DNA of 64,000 nt, from positions 1 through 64,000 of the forward strand of contig JAYKAV010002109.1 of assembly GCA_035582835.1 (NCBI GenBank), given 5' to 3'. The stretch comes from Phoebastria nigripes. Its lineage: Eukaryota; Chordata; Aves; Procellariiformes; Diomedeidae. The position numbers were made by a program, and so were the translations under genes. The first letter of the stretch is position 1; each line of letters starts with the position of its first letter. The notes under the pieces were generated by a model, which saw only the letters and a list, made by a program, of their open reading frames with translations, did not search any database and was not told the DNA's origin. Positions 25,501 through 40,178 of the stretch are shown here, one piece after another.

Positions 25501-27640
25501 TTTTGGCTCATTGCAGTGTTATTACCTGCGTATTTTGAGAACGCCCTTAAAAGGTCTCTCGGAAACTGGAAAATAGATCGTTAAAGGTACCATTATCACA
25601 GCTCGCTCCGAGTTGCCCATGTTTTCAGTTATGTTTTTCTTACAATTTTCCCTCTAAAAATGAAAAGGCGAATTGGCATCTTTTTAAAATCAGGGGTTTT
25701 CCTGGGCAAATCCTTCTGCTCTGTGGACAGTGGCTGCTGGTAGTAAAGGTGCAGGAGTGAGTTGGAAATTGCGTTGGTGCTGCAGGGCTCAGCCTGCAGC
25801 CGAGCCGCTCCGCAGCTGCCGAAACATCAATCTCCCAATGCGATGGGACGCTGGGGCTGAATGCTCCCCTCTGCAAACCCCGAAGGCAGGGGCGTTACAC
25901 CCGGGACGAGCCTGTCTCACAGCCAGGATTAACCTCCAGTGTCTGCCAGCTCCCTCTGACTTCCATCCGTAAGTGGGCAGCTGGGGGCGAGATTGGCCGA
26001 GCACACCGGGGTTTGCAGGGAGAGCCGAGCGCCTCTGGGACGCTCTGCACAGCACCCTTCGTAGGCAGATGCACATATATAGGTACACTAGGTACGTGCA
26101 TGAAGGTGTATTTGACTTGCACAGCTCTTTTCATGGAGAAACAGCTATTTAAAAAGCTGTTTAAAAAGCCACTCAAGCCTTAATTGCTAGCCTACTTTGC
26201 AGCTTTAAATAATTAAGCCTCAAAAATACTCCAAGGTCTTCTGGGGGTCCTGCTTCATTATCACAACAGCTGCTACTGTGAGAGTCACTTTTGCTCATTT
26301 CCTATCATCTGAAATATGTAGTGCAAAGAATAGGGAAAGCACAGTATGGAAGGCCTTACGGAAAAAGATGAATTGGCCCTTTTCAGATTTCTGATTGCGT
26401 AGAGAGGAGAAAAAAGGTAATGGGTCATTAGAGGAAAGGTCTGGTACTGCTGGAATCTAAAAAATTCCTGGATAAATAAGGCATTTTTAGCAAAGCTTTT
26501 ATATCTGCTGCTGGTTATTTCTTAGTAGTGTCTGCTCGACAGTAGCACCTCAAACTGAGTGCCAAGGCTGTGTAGCATAGGGTGCTCGTGCAGAAGTGGG
26601 ACGGGGGAAGCGGGGGGTGCCCTGGGCTCTGCTGGGGACGGGACAGTGGGATTGCGCCGGGAGGACGGGCGGGATGCTGGGGAGGGCGATGCAGGGAGAT
26701 GTTTGTTGCATCAGGACTTAACTATGGCAGATATGTTGCAGCCGGCTGTGTCTCCTCCATTTAATCAGTAATTCAAGAAAAGCCTTGGAAATTGAGATTG
26801 TCAGGGAAGGATAGTTGAGCAGCATCTACAGATGAGTCACTGATTCTGATTGCTGCTGCTAAAAAGATGAGAAATCACTCAAAACGTTTCTTGCCTTAAG
26901 AACAGAGGATAAAATTGCTGCTCCAGTTATTAACCTACAATTTAGGTAGGATCTGCGTAGCTCTCATATGAGGAATAGAAGATAGCAGCATTCTTGGAGG
27001 ACACAACTGACAGCAAGATCAGAGGAGAGAGGTGAGCCTGGGTTTTGATCTCACCAATAATTGTCCCATTTCATGCTTTACTCTCAAGGTGTGAGGGGTT
27101 TAGAAAAGACTGCCGTGCTTCAGCAAAGAGCCCTGACCTGTGAGAAAGGCAAACTGCACCGGTACTCTGGTAACAGAGTTAGTCTTTGGTTGAAATTAAG
27201 CATCTCAGCTAGTTGTTCTAACAACAGCAACAGTCCCTTAAGTCCTGTCTGCGCTGGAAAGTATTTTTCAGCCTATGGTATGATTTAAACCAGTCAAATA
27301 TTAGTTCCTCATCTGTTCTTGAGGAGACACTTTTTCTCATTTAAAACCTCTCTCTCCTCAGTTTAATTTATGTCTCTTGGGAAGTGGAACAAAAGGGAAT
27401 GGATAGTCTGGACTAAAGAAGCTACTCGTATTACCAGAATTAAAATATCTGAGCAAAAGGTGATAACCAGGCAGCTGCCCCTACGCGAGTGCATCATTGT
27501 CCTTGCCACAGTTCTCCTTAAGAGTGGTTGCTCTTTAAGCTCTTCCACTATAATTAGCTTTAATCCCGATGTCCCTGGAACTGCTGCTTGTGCGAGTGCA
27601 GGTTGCAGGATCTCCCTATGTTTTGGGAGTAGTGAAACAA

Positions 27641-27706
27641 GACGGGGGAGAGGAGGTAGGCGAGGGGTGGGCGAGGAGGTGGGAGAGGGATGGGAGAGGT
27701 AGGGGA
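27641..27706 (+). repeat. G-rich purine tract with G-quadruplex motif
   Basis: A purine-rich stretch with many G runs. Bases 27681-27705 fit the classical four-tract rule: ggg (27681), ggg (27687), ggg (27692) and gggg (27702), with loops of 3, 2 and 7 bases. It is on the transcribed-sense strand, so the pre-mRNA of AR intron 1 would carry the same motif. Formation of the structure is inference. Confidence 0.6.
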
Positions 27707-30007
27707 CCGCGTGGGGCCGCCTGCCCCGGTGCCTGCTGCAGTCCCAGCCCAGCAAGCGCAGGGCAGCAGTGCCGTGCATTATAACTTACCGCAGAGATGG
27801 AAATCCCAGTGGAAAAGCTGATGATTGGCACAGACAACACGCATATCTTGCCTTAATTAAACCTCGATGCTGCCAGCTGGTCTTTCGGTGTGTGAGATGT
27901 CCTCTTGCTTGCATCGTACCCAGGCGGGCAGAGCTGCCTGCGGACCTGCGGGATGCGGAGAGGGGCTGGCCTCGGGCGGCAGCTTGGGGCAGAGGGACTG
28001 AGAAGCAGGACAGCATTCCCTTGCCCTGGGGTCTGTGTTGGTGTTTGACCCCTTTTTCTAAAAGTTGCAAGACTTTTCAGAAGATTCGCAGTATGGGTTC
28101 CGGCTGCCATCTCTCCCGGGCCTATTTTCTGTTTCAGTGGATTTTGGGTTTGTTCACACTGTGGGCACAAATGGGGCTTTTCTGAGTATAAAGATTTTTC
28201 CCAAGAAGTCCCGGCACTGTCACATTCGCTCTTAATGTAATTTGATTTCTAAGAGCTCACCTGCAAGCATTCAAACAATACCAGAAACCAAAAGCAGATC
28301 TAATTTTGACCAAAAAGTTGCGGTGACCTACTGACTGTTAGAACCTAATTGCCTCATCCGGTGTTTTGACAAAAAGCCAGTTTTAACAAATAGCTTAAAA
28401 TGCTATTGCTCCCCACGCTGCCTGGACATGCATTGACTTGTGATTCTGATGAGCACCTCTCCTGCTGCCATGCCTTCCGAAAAAGCAGCTTCTCCATAGA
28501 TCTGATCGAACAAGGGTGTGGCAACGTGTGCCAGGAGGGAGGCCGGGTACCAGCCAAGAGGAAAGGGTTTGGGCATGCGGATGGAGGGAAGCATGAGGAA
28601 TACGTGGTTGGAGAGGAGGGCTGGCTCTTGGAGCGTCTCGGTGCTGTGGTTAACACGGCTGGTTGGCCCTACGTCAGCCTGGCGTGTGCGGGCAGCGCGG
28701 TGCAGCGCGGCACTGGCGGGTGAAGTCCTTCCCCAGGGTCCCAGCTCGCGGGGACCCGGTCCCACATTTGCAGCACCATGTAAGCTGCGGGCTGTGCTGG
28801 CCCGGGAGCGGTAGGAGGGCTGGAGGTGTGGAGCTCTGCCTCCTGAGCACTCCGGCACCGCCACAGTCCTCTCATTGTGCTTGGCACCTGCTTGGGTTGT
28901 GCCAGGGCTGCAGGAGGCTCCTCATGCTTCCGCAGCAGAACTTGGAAGAGGTTATGTCAAAACTGGGGGTTGGGGAAAGCAGCAACAGGCAAAGATGGCC
29001 CCAGGTCTTCCTGGGAGTCCGTGCTCTGCCCCTGCTAAAAGCTGGTTTCCATCCCCATCCTTGTTTCCACCTACCCAGAGTGAAAACCCAAAACGGGTTT
29101 TTCGGACTACAGAGCTGGCGAGTGGAAAATGTGAAGCTCCATAATCCTCACTGACGCACTGCCAGCATTTAATCATAATTATTACATGGCAGACCCTGCA
29201 ACTTTTATTTTTGGCTCTGAGGTTTGTTTTCACCATTCGGTGGTTGGCAGCGCTGTGCTCTGCCCATGGGGCCGTCCCAGGGCAGGGACCTCGGTGGAAC
29301 TATTGCAATGTACCCCGTGTGACTGGGAGATACAGAGGCAGTGCTTTTAGTCATGGGATGAGTATAAACAGGAGTCTACTGGGACACATTCACAGCAAAT
29401 GCTTTATGTTTTCACCAGAGGCTTCTGGCTGGATTTAGTAGTCACGTGGATGAACGAGGCATCCTGGAAGAAGGTTCAGTCCAGCCGTTGCTGGGTATTG
29501 AAAGAGGGAATAGGTAGAAAACAAGCAAGACAAAAAAGCAAGAAGAAAAGAATAGCTTAAGGGAGTTTGATAGCTTAGGAAAAATTAATTTGTTTAAATT
29601 AAGAATCAAAAGGATAAATTCATCTGTAGTGAAGTGACAACAATGACCTTAATGGAGTGGGATCGCNTAGCTTAATGAGCGTGCAGAGTCCTTTTTTGAT
29701 GTATAAGCCTCACTATTGAAGCCAAAATTACATGAACACTGCAACAGCCAGTCCCAGTCGTCTTCTCTTTCTAGGCTGTGCTGTCACCATGCCTGTACTT
29801 TGTCACACGTTGTCACACATTGTACCTAGGGGCAATGTCAGGAGGGGCATCCCAGCATGGTCTTCTGCGTGGTCAGAGCGAGGTTTGGCTTAGTTGTTGC
29901 TTGCCTCCTTTCTGATCAGTGCTTGGCTTGTCCCACCACTGAAATTCTGGGTTTTGCCATGAACGCAAAGCGTTCTCCCAAGCGCCATCTGCTGTGCTCA
30001 CCCATAG

Positions 30008-30289
<282 letters not shown>

Positions 30290-33200
30290 TGAGAGTCAAA
30301 TGCTACTGACACAAGTTCTCTCATCAGCATTCAAGTCATTAACATATAAGTGCTGGAGGCATTTGCAGCATCATGATATGTTTTCCTCCTGTTGAAAGAG
30401 GTTAAGCAGCCTTGCTTTGGGGAGCCTGCCAAGCCAAGGGGACTGGGGCAACAGTGGTGGGGACAAAGTGTGGTGGGTTTCTAAGGTCTCTTAAACTAGT
30501 AAAGGAGAAAATTCAAGGATAAATTGATTTCTTTGTCGTATGTTTGTCATTCCACATTACAGATTGCCAAAAAGTAGCCAAACCAGTTTGCCAAAACACA
30601 ATCCTTTTCAATGCCTGATTATCTTCATGACGTAGTGAGACCCCGGAGCAGTCAGTTCCTGCTTCTCCTCTTGACTCTCAAGGGTGCTTTAAGTTCCCAT
30701 CAGCCGTCCTGCAATCTCAGACCCATAACTCCAAATTAGGGGATGCATTTCCTCTCTTGCATCCCTTTCAGAGGGTCACTTCTCTCAATACCTGCAAAAT
30801 GGCAGAACTGTCTGTCCATCAAGAGCCGTGCTCTGACCTTGGTGTCCATGATCCTTCTCCCCAACCCTTGAGAAAGGAACTTCTCCTTCATGTCCAGCTC
30901 TGTAGTGCTAGGTTCTCCAGAGATAAGTGTGAGCCCAGACGTTCCCTCTCAACAGCAAGGTCTTTGCACCTTCTTTCCTTGGTAATTAGCATGTAGAAGG
31001 ACCTAGCCCAGCTGTTTCCTTGGGCTGTGGGTCAGCAATGTCTGGTTGCTAACTGCAGTTAAGAGTCGAGATTCCTTGGCAGCAGAGTGAGAGTCTCTAT
31101 TGTGGAAGCCTAACTGTCCGGTAACGTAATATGCCTGTAAATCACCCATCTGACTTGTTTTCTGGAGTGATGAAAGAATACAAATCATCATTCTTCCTCG
31201 GTGCTGACATAATTTATTCGCTGCACCGGCACACTGTTGGCAATCAGTGTTACAGACCATGACATCCCTGGGAGAGGGAGGCACCGTGGTTCCCAGCTGG
31301 CAGCCAGCGATGGGGACAGAGGCTTCTGTCTCTGGCTTGTCTCGTCGTGACCTTCCCTTCCCGTGCCTCTGTCAAGCAGAGGTCCCAAACTGATGGGTGC
31401 TCACCTGCTGATGTCAGAGCACTGCTTCTAGATTAATTCTGCCATGATCCTGCGCATTTTTGGAGTCGTATTTTCCCTCATTCATCATGCATGCCAGGAG
31501 TGAACTTGCCAGCACTAGTTCAGGGAAGAATCGGGGCTGTGCCGTAGAGGACAACAGCATCCTGTTGCCATAATAGGACAGTCAAATAATGTTAATAGAT
31601 AATAAGTTTGGCATATTTTTCCCAAGTAAATAATTTACAGATACGTCTCTCTGCTATACACCAATTCTGTAGGCCAAATGGATTGGCTTGTGCAGCCAGA
31701 GTAAATAACAGATGCTTGTTTAAGTCAGCAAGTTATTGGTGATTTATAGTAAGTGGAGTCTTGGCGCTCTCTGTCAGATAAACTGTTGATGAAATACCCT
31801 CGTCAGCTGGCGAGTCCCGGAGCGGTGCTCCTCCATTTACTCCAGGGTGGGCTCCGTCCTGCGTGGCGTGCAGATGAGGGCTGTGAGATGCCTGCTGGGG
31901 GAGAGGAGGCAGCCTGGGCTGCTTGCGCTGCTCTTAATCATGCGCTGTGGTGGTGTTCCCTCTCCTGGCTGTGTTATATCATTAATTTAAATGGTATTTA
32001 TGCCTCTTCTTAGTTTTTAAGTCTCGAGGTATCGCCGAGGGTTGGTTAGCAGTGTTTGGTTGCGTTAGGATCGGGCAGCAGAGCCCTTTGCCTTTCCCCT
32101 GGACGAGACCGTGGAGCGAAGTGTGTCTGCAGTGAGGAGCAGCAGCGGCGGGGGGGAACCTGCCTGAGTGTGAGGTTTCTTCTTATGTTACCCTGAGGTA
32201 CATGGATAGAGTGTTTATTTTGGGGAAGAGACAATAAATAGACTCCTTTATAAATATGGAAGGCAGGGTCGTGGTAGGTGATGATTTCTATCCTAACTCT
32301 TGGTAATTTTCCAGCCAGACCTTTCCTTCTTAAAGTTGAGGAGCAATATTGAAAGCTGATATTTCAGTGTGTTCTCATGTTTTAAAGTCCATAAAATGCA
32401 TCTCTGAAAACCTTAGGTCACCTTTGGAGACTTTTTACAACAGCAGATCAGAAAGCTTCCCTGATGAGAAAAGAAACCTTTTCTTCTGCCTCTGTTACCT
32501 TCCTGTTACTGGTGTAAACCAGCAGCCTCCNACGCGTAGGAGAAGCAATGGACTGGGAACTGAAGAGCAGCACAAACAGATCACCTCAGAGGGAATGGAG
32601 AATAGCTAGAGACATAGTTTTTCTTTTATCGTATTCTTTGCCTAATATAATACTGAACTTATTTCACAGTTATTCAGGGATATTTAAGAAGGTTTTATAG
32701 ACATACACTGCCTTCTAAGGGATTAGAAAGGGAAAAGATTTAAAAAAAAAAAAAAAAGTTAACGACATTGATTCCTCTTCCCTTTTGAAACACGCTGAGG
32801 TATTCATGTGGTTTCCAGTAGAGCAAATCACTCCTGCTTTGATAAAATGTTTGACAGATTTGAGGGTTTTTGCAAGCTCAAGTCCAACCAGTTCTTCCAG
32901 AAAGATGCTGGAAGAGTTAACAGAAAAGACATGAATATTTTCCTCATCTGTTTCTGTCAGCTCTCTCCATTTATAGACTCCCTCAAGATGTCCAGGTTAT
33001 ATATAGGCCAGCTCTAAAATGCACCCTGCAGATTCTTCAGCTCTGAGGTGGACTTCCTCACTTGCAAGATGGCCAGCCTCATTTTTGTAATCAAACCTGG
33101 CGTTTGTCTCTCCCTTTCTGTCACACCGCTCTGGTGTCCAAGCGCTGAGGGATCCAGAGGGTTGGGGCTCGCTGCCCCGGCGAGAAGTGCTGCTGCTCCT

Positions 33201-33954
33201 CTGCTGCCAGACACACTTGCAGCCTGCGAAGGAGGACTCCTCCTCCTTCTAATTCCTCTTTCTCCTACAATAACAAAGATTTGGTAAACAGAAAGTGCAT
33301 CCGCCTCAGCACAGATGTTGTTTTTTCTCGACACAAGTAGGCAGGGCATCACTTCGCATGGTTAGGATGGCTCGGATGAGTTAAAGGCACGAGGGTTTGG
33401 TCCTCATGATACCACACTTGTCCCTGTAACACTTGTCCCTGAAACAGAAGAATGCTTCAAACACGACACACTTCCAAATCATTTGGCAGTCCAGGGGTTC
33501 CTGTTGTCCCATCCCATCCAGGAAGGGAGTCATTTTTGTGTCCCCTGCATCCATCCCTGAGAAATGGTAGGCCTTCCTCATCCCTCCAAGATTGCATGAG
33601 ATGCGATGGCCACCTTGGCCAGTTCAGAGCTGCCTCTGTGCATTGTTCCTGGCAGCGCAGGACTGGGATGCCTTAGGCTGTATTCCTGATGGGACTGCCT
33701 TTAAATAGCAGAGAGCTAAATGAAAAAAATAACACATTATTTGGCAAATTTCCTAGAGGGCTAACAGCCAGACTGCTGTGCAGTCTGTTCTGATTCCTGT
33801 TCAGTCACTCTCCATATGGGTTATTGTTCTACATCCTGACCTGCTGAGGATTAGCCTTGCACCAGAGAAATGTCTCTGGGCCAACTCAACAGTTTCTTGC
33901 CAGTTTTCAAGATGACAGCAAGTTAAAAGTGAATCGTTTTCAAAAACCATCACC

Positions 33955-34507
33955 ATGTGATTGTCCCCCTGTACTCGGCACTGGTGGGGCCNCACCTTGA
34001 ATACTGTGTTCAGTTTTGGGCCCCTCACTACAAGAAGGACATTGNGGTGCTGGAGCGTGTCCAGAGGAGGGCAACGAAGCTGGTGAAGGGTCTGGAGAGC
34101 AAGTCTTACGAGGAGCGGCTGAGGGAACTGGGACTGTTTAGCCTGGAGAAGAGGAGGCTGAGGGGAGACCTTATCGCGCTCTACAACTACCTGAAAGGAG
34201 GTTGTAGCGAGGTGGGGGTCGGTCTCTTCTCCCAAGTAACAAGAGATAGGACGAGAGGAAATGGCCTCAAGTTGCACCAGGGGAGGTTTAGATTGGATAT
34301 TGGGAAAAATTTCTTCCCTGAAAGGGTTATCAAGCGTTGGAACAGGCTGCCCAGTGGTTGAGTCACCATCCCTGGGCGTATTTAAAGGACGTGTAGATGA
34401 GGTGCTTAGGGACATGGTTTAGTGGTGGACTTGACAGTGCTAGGTTAACAGTTGGACTCGATGATCTTAAAGGTCTTTTCCAACTGAAATTATTCTATGA
34501 TTCTATG
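33955..34507 (+). mobile_element. CR1 LINE 3' fragment (copy B, intron 2)
   Basis: A second 5'-truncated CR1 in the same orientation as AR and closely similar to the copy at 10866-11359, extending about 65 bases further 5' (HLEYCVQFWAPHYKKDI motif). The ORF2 C-terminal frame runs through [18 protein letters not shown] and [21 protein letters not shown]. It is then broken by a 5-base deletion relative to copy A at the LPREVV position (cccag|tggttg). It ends in the CR1 tail with attctatgattctatg at 34492-34507. It is a dead element. Confidence 0.94.
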
Positions 34508-37500
34508 TTTTAAAATGCTTTCTTCTCCTTCTTGTGGCTGATCTGACAGTATGCAAAAGAGTCGGGTCTGCAAAAGACTTCCAAGGTGCTGCAGCACCAT
34601 GATGCTCCTGCTTCAGTGGTGGGTTTCTCACTACCCTTTGGGTATTATTGGCCTTAAAAATCCGTGGGAAGAGCAGGAGGTGGAATAACCAGACTTTTGA
34701 AAGCTCAGGCCCTCCTGGCACAGCCTGCTGCCTGTCTCCCACGCTGCCTGCCAGGTGGGATTGCTTTTCTCTCCCCTTGGCGTCCACAGACAGCTCCCCC
34801 AGCCTCGCGCAGCAGTGCTTCTCTGCGGGTGACCCAGTACATCAGCACCCACTTCGCTGGGTGCCCTGAGGGGTGGCAGCTCTCTGCGCTGTGCTGCTAA
34901 CTGGCCGCTGCTCGCTGCTTCAGCCTGCGCTCAAGCAAGCTGTCAGTCAGTGAATAGTCAGACATGACATTGGTTGGAGTCTGAAGCAGACAATTTGACT
35001 TCAAATAGGCTCAGGAGTTAAAACATTACGGTTTTGTCTTGTTGCCAGAGAGCTGAGCAATTAAAACATTTTTGCTTGCTGGATTTAAGCATCTTTAAAA
35101 TAAAGCCTTTTCAATTTGTACAGTCCTATAGTTGTTTACTTTTAAAGCTCTTTGTTTAGCCTTGGCTTGCTCCAGGCTTCTTGCTAGATTGTCTCCTGTA
35201 CGGAGCTGTTACCTGCCCGTGCTGTTAGTTCGCCAACATCTGTAACTTCCATGCTTGCGTTTCTCTGGCTAGCTAATGTTTTCACTTGCAGACCATCGTT
35301 CCTGGTTCCCTGGAGAGCTTCCCCCTTGCTCTTCCCACAGAGCCAGCCTGCCTTCCCAGCCACCGCAGGCTGCTGAAGTCGCTGCCCTGAGACAGAAGAA
35401 CTGGAGCTGCTGCTGAAGCCTGCACTGTGTCACTGGGGCTGGATACTTTCCTTTTGTTTTCTTTAGTCTTCTGGTAAATACAGGTGACCATTAAGAAAAT
35501 GACTTTGCAAAGATAGGTTATTAATAGTGGCTTGGTGTTGGTTCTTGAGAGCTTTATAGCTGTGCCCTCTTCGATTATTTCTAATGGGGGCATAAAGTGG
35601 GAACTTCAGAGCGGTCCCAGCACCAAACCCTCAGGCTCAGCTCTTGCCATAGCCCAGCTGGTGACAGCAATGGGGACCAGAGTTTTTACAGAAGAACACT
35701 AGAGACCCTGTGGTTACATGAGACCCTGGGGGATTCGCTTTCTCAGAAAGCTTGGCCTTATCCCCCAACTGTTAGAATTTGGCTTATGCCCTGAAATACA
35801 AGGAAATATCTCTCTTCCAAAAGGCATTTAATGGGTTTTCACATTCACAGTCGTAAATCTTAGTCCAGACGTTTGCATAGATTGCTTTCTGGAAGAGAAA
35901 GCTACTCTAGGCACAACAACTCATGTGGCAACAGGCTTTTAGTTAAATAACTTCTCTGGATTGAGCAACTAATCTTTCTCCATAAATCTTTATTTTTAGT
36001 CAAGACTGGAGAACTGCTCTTCCCCTCTGCTCCTGATGTTCGTTGCCATCCCAGGTGATGAGCAGGAGGACTCGGTGATGGCAGAAGCATCTTTCTGCCT
36101 GGCGTGAGGTGGCACAGGAGGGAGCCCGAGCTGTCGGGGGCTGTCGCCAGCGAAGGGGGCAGTGGTGCAGCAGCGTGTTCGTGGTGTGCAGTGAGGGGGG
36201 GAGCTGCAGCAGCCTGCAAGAGCCTTGGTTGCACAGACTGATCTCCTGGGATTCCTGTGCTGGTCTGACAGAGCAGAGGGCTACTGAGTACCTTTGTAAC
36301 TTCACTTCTCACCTACATGCATGTCAGACAGTATCTGGATCGGCAGGGAAGGAGAGGGGTCTTCTCTAGGCATACATCTGCGGTGTCGTCAACTGGGTAA
36401 TTATATCTGAGGCTGACGTCTTGCCAACATCCCCGTTGCAAAGAGTCTGGGTGATTGGCTTTGCAAAGAGCAGGACAGCTGGGTAAAATTGGAGAGTGTG
36501 TTTAAAGTTTGGACCTGTACATACAGGTTTGCAAAGCAAGAGCCTCTGCTTTGGAGTAATGAGAAAGCATCTCTATTGTTTGCAGGAAAGAGAAAGAGAG
36601 AAAAAAACATTCCAGTGTTAAACTCAATAAAAGAAAAAACAGTGCATTTATCTTTAAATAAAGAACAGCTGATTGCAAATACCTCAGCTTATTCGTAAAT
36701 GAAGAGAGTAAATTATCCTGAAATTAAAACCAAGTCTCTGTATATGAGAAGTTACTTAAGACAGATGGAACCCGTCTGTATTCCAGCCACCCTTCCTTGT
36801 TCTCTGGGCGTTTACAGCCAGTGGCACCTTCTCCTCNGTACGCCCGTGCTGTGCTCAGGTTACACAGCCGTTCATGTCCCTGTCAAGTAGTGCACACTCC
36901 CAGCTTGAAGGGAAGGGATGGTGTATGCTGGTGCGGACGGAGCAGAAGAGCTGCTACTACTGGTGTATCCACCAGAGATGCTTGGTCCGGCGGTGTGTCG
37001 GTCCATGCCGGAGGCGATGAGCGTCCCGGCCGTCGCGGTTCTCTGCGGTCGATGGGATGAGCGCAGGCTGTTCAGGATGGTTGGCTTCGCTGGGGCAGTG
37101 ACATGGTGTGGTCCCTCTCCCAGGTCACAGATTTGTTTCACAAACTGTATCCACAGGTGGGGATAGCAGTGATGAGGGTTCTGTGTTTCTCCAGTAATTA
37201 AAAGGAGAATCGCTACATCCCTAGGAACTGGGACAAGATGAGCAAGCAGCTTATTCTCATGCCTCGCAGAAGCAGACTCACGAATAGCCGTTGCATAACC
37301 ATTTGTTTCCCTTTTTGTTAATGGCTAACAGCTTAAAATAAACAGTGCCAGACTATACATGTACAGTTAAGAAAATCGGTTCCTGCCCCAAAGAGTTTAT
37401 TTTGTGAACCAGGAAGCAGGCCCTCACTATTTCAGCAAAATCACTGCACCATGACCATGGGGTGAGTTGTTGACTGCAACGTAAAAGCTTGCATTCATCG

Positions 37501-39860
37501 GAGCCCATCGGCAGGGAGGTAAAGTTGTTGTAGAGACTCTTCTAATGTGCCCGTTTTGTGCACAGTGATCTGGGAGGGCCGCAGATGCGGAGGCACCTGC
37601 CTGGTCTTGGCTGGTGGGAGATCGCTCCCTCTCCGTGTCCCTTCCCAGCAGTGCCAGAGGTGGCGGATGCTGCTGAATTGCTGATGGGAAATAGCATGGC
37701 TGCCTCATCGAGCAAGGCTTGAACCGGGTTCCCAAATCTCGTCCGCCCCCTGCTCCCCTCCCGTGGGTGCCTGGGGGGACAGAGCGGGGTGGGGGACGAG
37801 CCTGTGCGTCGAGACGCTGCCCAGAGCTTGGGGGAGAGGAGGGGCTGGGACATGGTGGATGTTCCTCCTCTTGGCAGGGGAATTTAGATAGAGCTGTGCC
37901 TGACCCTGGAGCGTCCTTGGGGGGCTCAGGCAGTGACTGTGCTGCCTTCCCTTACTAAAGCCATTCACAGGAGAGGCTTGACCTTTTTAAAGATTTTGAG
38001 CTATTATTGTTGCAAAAATGCTGTAGTTTGGACTAGGGAGGTGAGATAGGGAAGGAGCAGGAGCCGATGGGCAAGCGGAGAGCAGGAGGGTTGTGCGGAT
38101 GCTCCCGGGGCAGCGCTGCTCGTTGCAGCCTGATGGCTTCAGCCAGAGACCGAGTTGGCCCCGTGGGCTGGGCTTGAGCCTTCCCGGTAGGCGCAACCCC
38201 AGCTGTTTTATGCTTGCGGTTGTTTTGATGGGCTCTGGAGCATCCCAGTGTCAGACATTGTCATGAGACAGGAATCCCGCAGTGCAGCTGGAGGGGACGG
38301 AGAGCAAAATCACCTTACAGCTCTCCATGCCCATGCCTGAGAAAGTAGGGCGTCCATTCTTGTTTGATGTATGCACGTAAAGAGGTCGAGTGGAGAGAGT
38401 ATGGCCTCGGCACTCATTTCCCATAGCACAAAAATAACTCCAAGTAACCCAATTTCAGCTGAAGTTGTTTATTACTCTTCCTCCTCAATGAACTGTTGAA
38501 AGGGAGGATGGTGCTTGTGTTCTCTGGGATTTGGTGTAATTGCTGCTTCTGAGGCTTGTCTAAGTGTCCTTAATACTGGTAATGAGCAAAGGGAGGGGGA
38601 TGAGAAGAGGTGCTGATGAGAATGGTGTTAAAGGGGCTTAGCAAGGTATCACGTGCTGCAGGTAATGCACTCTTGCCCCATTATGTCTCCAGTCTTAATA
38701 GCTAAGGCACTGGGGGTGGCTTAATGATCAGCTTTTAACGGGGACGATTCTAAGAAGTTCAGAAGTATGGTATTTTTGCAGCTCCTTAGCGTAGTCCCAT
38801 GCGCATGCAGGGTGAGAAGAACTTGATTATAACTGAGCCTTATAATGACTTTTCTGCGACCCTGTGATGAGAGGCTGCAGGGGGGACTTTGCAGCTGGCG
38901 GCCGGTCATGCCAGCAAAGCCACAGCCGCGCGCTGCTGGCAGCCAGCGCCGGGAGGAGCGGTGGGACCTTCCGTGGGCTCCTCTCTTCCGAGGGCGCAGA
39001 AAACAGAGCTGCTCTCTGGAGCAGGGAGGGCAATGGGGAAGCAACAGATGGTGCCAGTGAGGTCTATGATACTGGGCTGCTAAAAATTTGCCGCTTTTTC
39101 TGATTTTAATATCTTCAGAAGTTGTGGATGTGTGTGTGGGAGGTGGGGAGTTGTTAAATCAGTGCACCAAAATTGGTGCATCTCGTGTCAAAACTGGTAC
39201 ATTAAGCGGTTAGACTCAACCTCATCCTTTTAATGGATCTCTGATGAATATAGAATATAGAAAGCAAACACTTGCAGGCTGATAAATAAAGGTTAAGCTG
39301 GATATAGACTGATTTCCCATGTAGGCTAGTTACGCAGAGTCTGAGGTACACAGCTCTATTATTTACTTAGGCTGGTTTAGTTTGGAACGGTATGAAGAAC
39401 ATTAGATAAATCCTGATCCAGTAAACATGTTTAGACTTGACAAGAAAACAAATTATGAGTCAGGAAGGAAAGTCCATTCTTGGCATGTCTAGCAAATGAG
39501 GCACTAAAAAAAAAAGAGCTGAAATCTGGAGCTCTAAGTGCTGCTCTCTAAACAAGTGGAAAGGTGAGTCTAAGATACCGGTTAGTCTGACAATAAGTAA
39601 CTTCTGAATTTTTCTGCAAGCCCCCCTAAACCTGCTGCTGCACAGGGTCTCCCTTACAGGGAATCACTGGTCCCAGTTTCCTCCTGGCTGGCTGTGGGTG
39701 CAGCCCAGGGGACAGGGTGACTGGTGCCAGCCTGGCATGAGACCCACGGCGGCAGAGCCTGTGGGGCAGCAGCTCCCCGTGCCATCAGTTCCCCAACCCA
39801 GATACCAACTTCCAACATAAATTTTCTGCTGGGGGGTGAACTGGGAAACCAGCACTGATA

Positions 39861-39940
39861 CGCTTCGCTTCGCTTCGCTTCGCTTCTCCTCTCCTCTCCT
39901 CTCCTCTCCTCTCCTCTCCTCTCCTCTCCTCTCCTCTCCT
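39861..39940 (+). repeat. Compound pentanucleotide microsatellite (CGCTT)5(CTCCT)11
   Basis: Five perfect cgctt units (39861-39885) are followed directly by eleven perfect ctcct units (39886-39940). Perfect units suggest ongoing length variation. The tract ends 113 bases before the first base of exon 3 and is pyrimidine-rich on the sense strand. The AGGAG-type open frames on the minus strand come from the repeat. Confidence 0.97.
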
Positions 39941-40010
39941 CCAGCGATGCCGGTGACCCTGGTGATACTGAGAAAGCGTGAGCCCATTTCTCCTTGTAAA
40001 CCTGGTCTGA

Positions 40011-40178
<168 letters not shown>

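Noticed and set aside
33801..34415. 204-codon minus-strand open frame
   Set aside because: It is the antisense of the CR1 fragment in intron 2.
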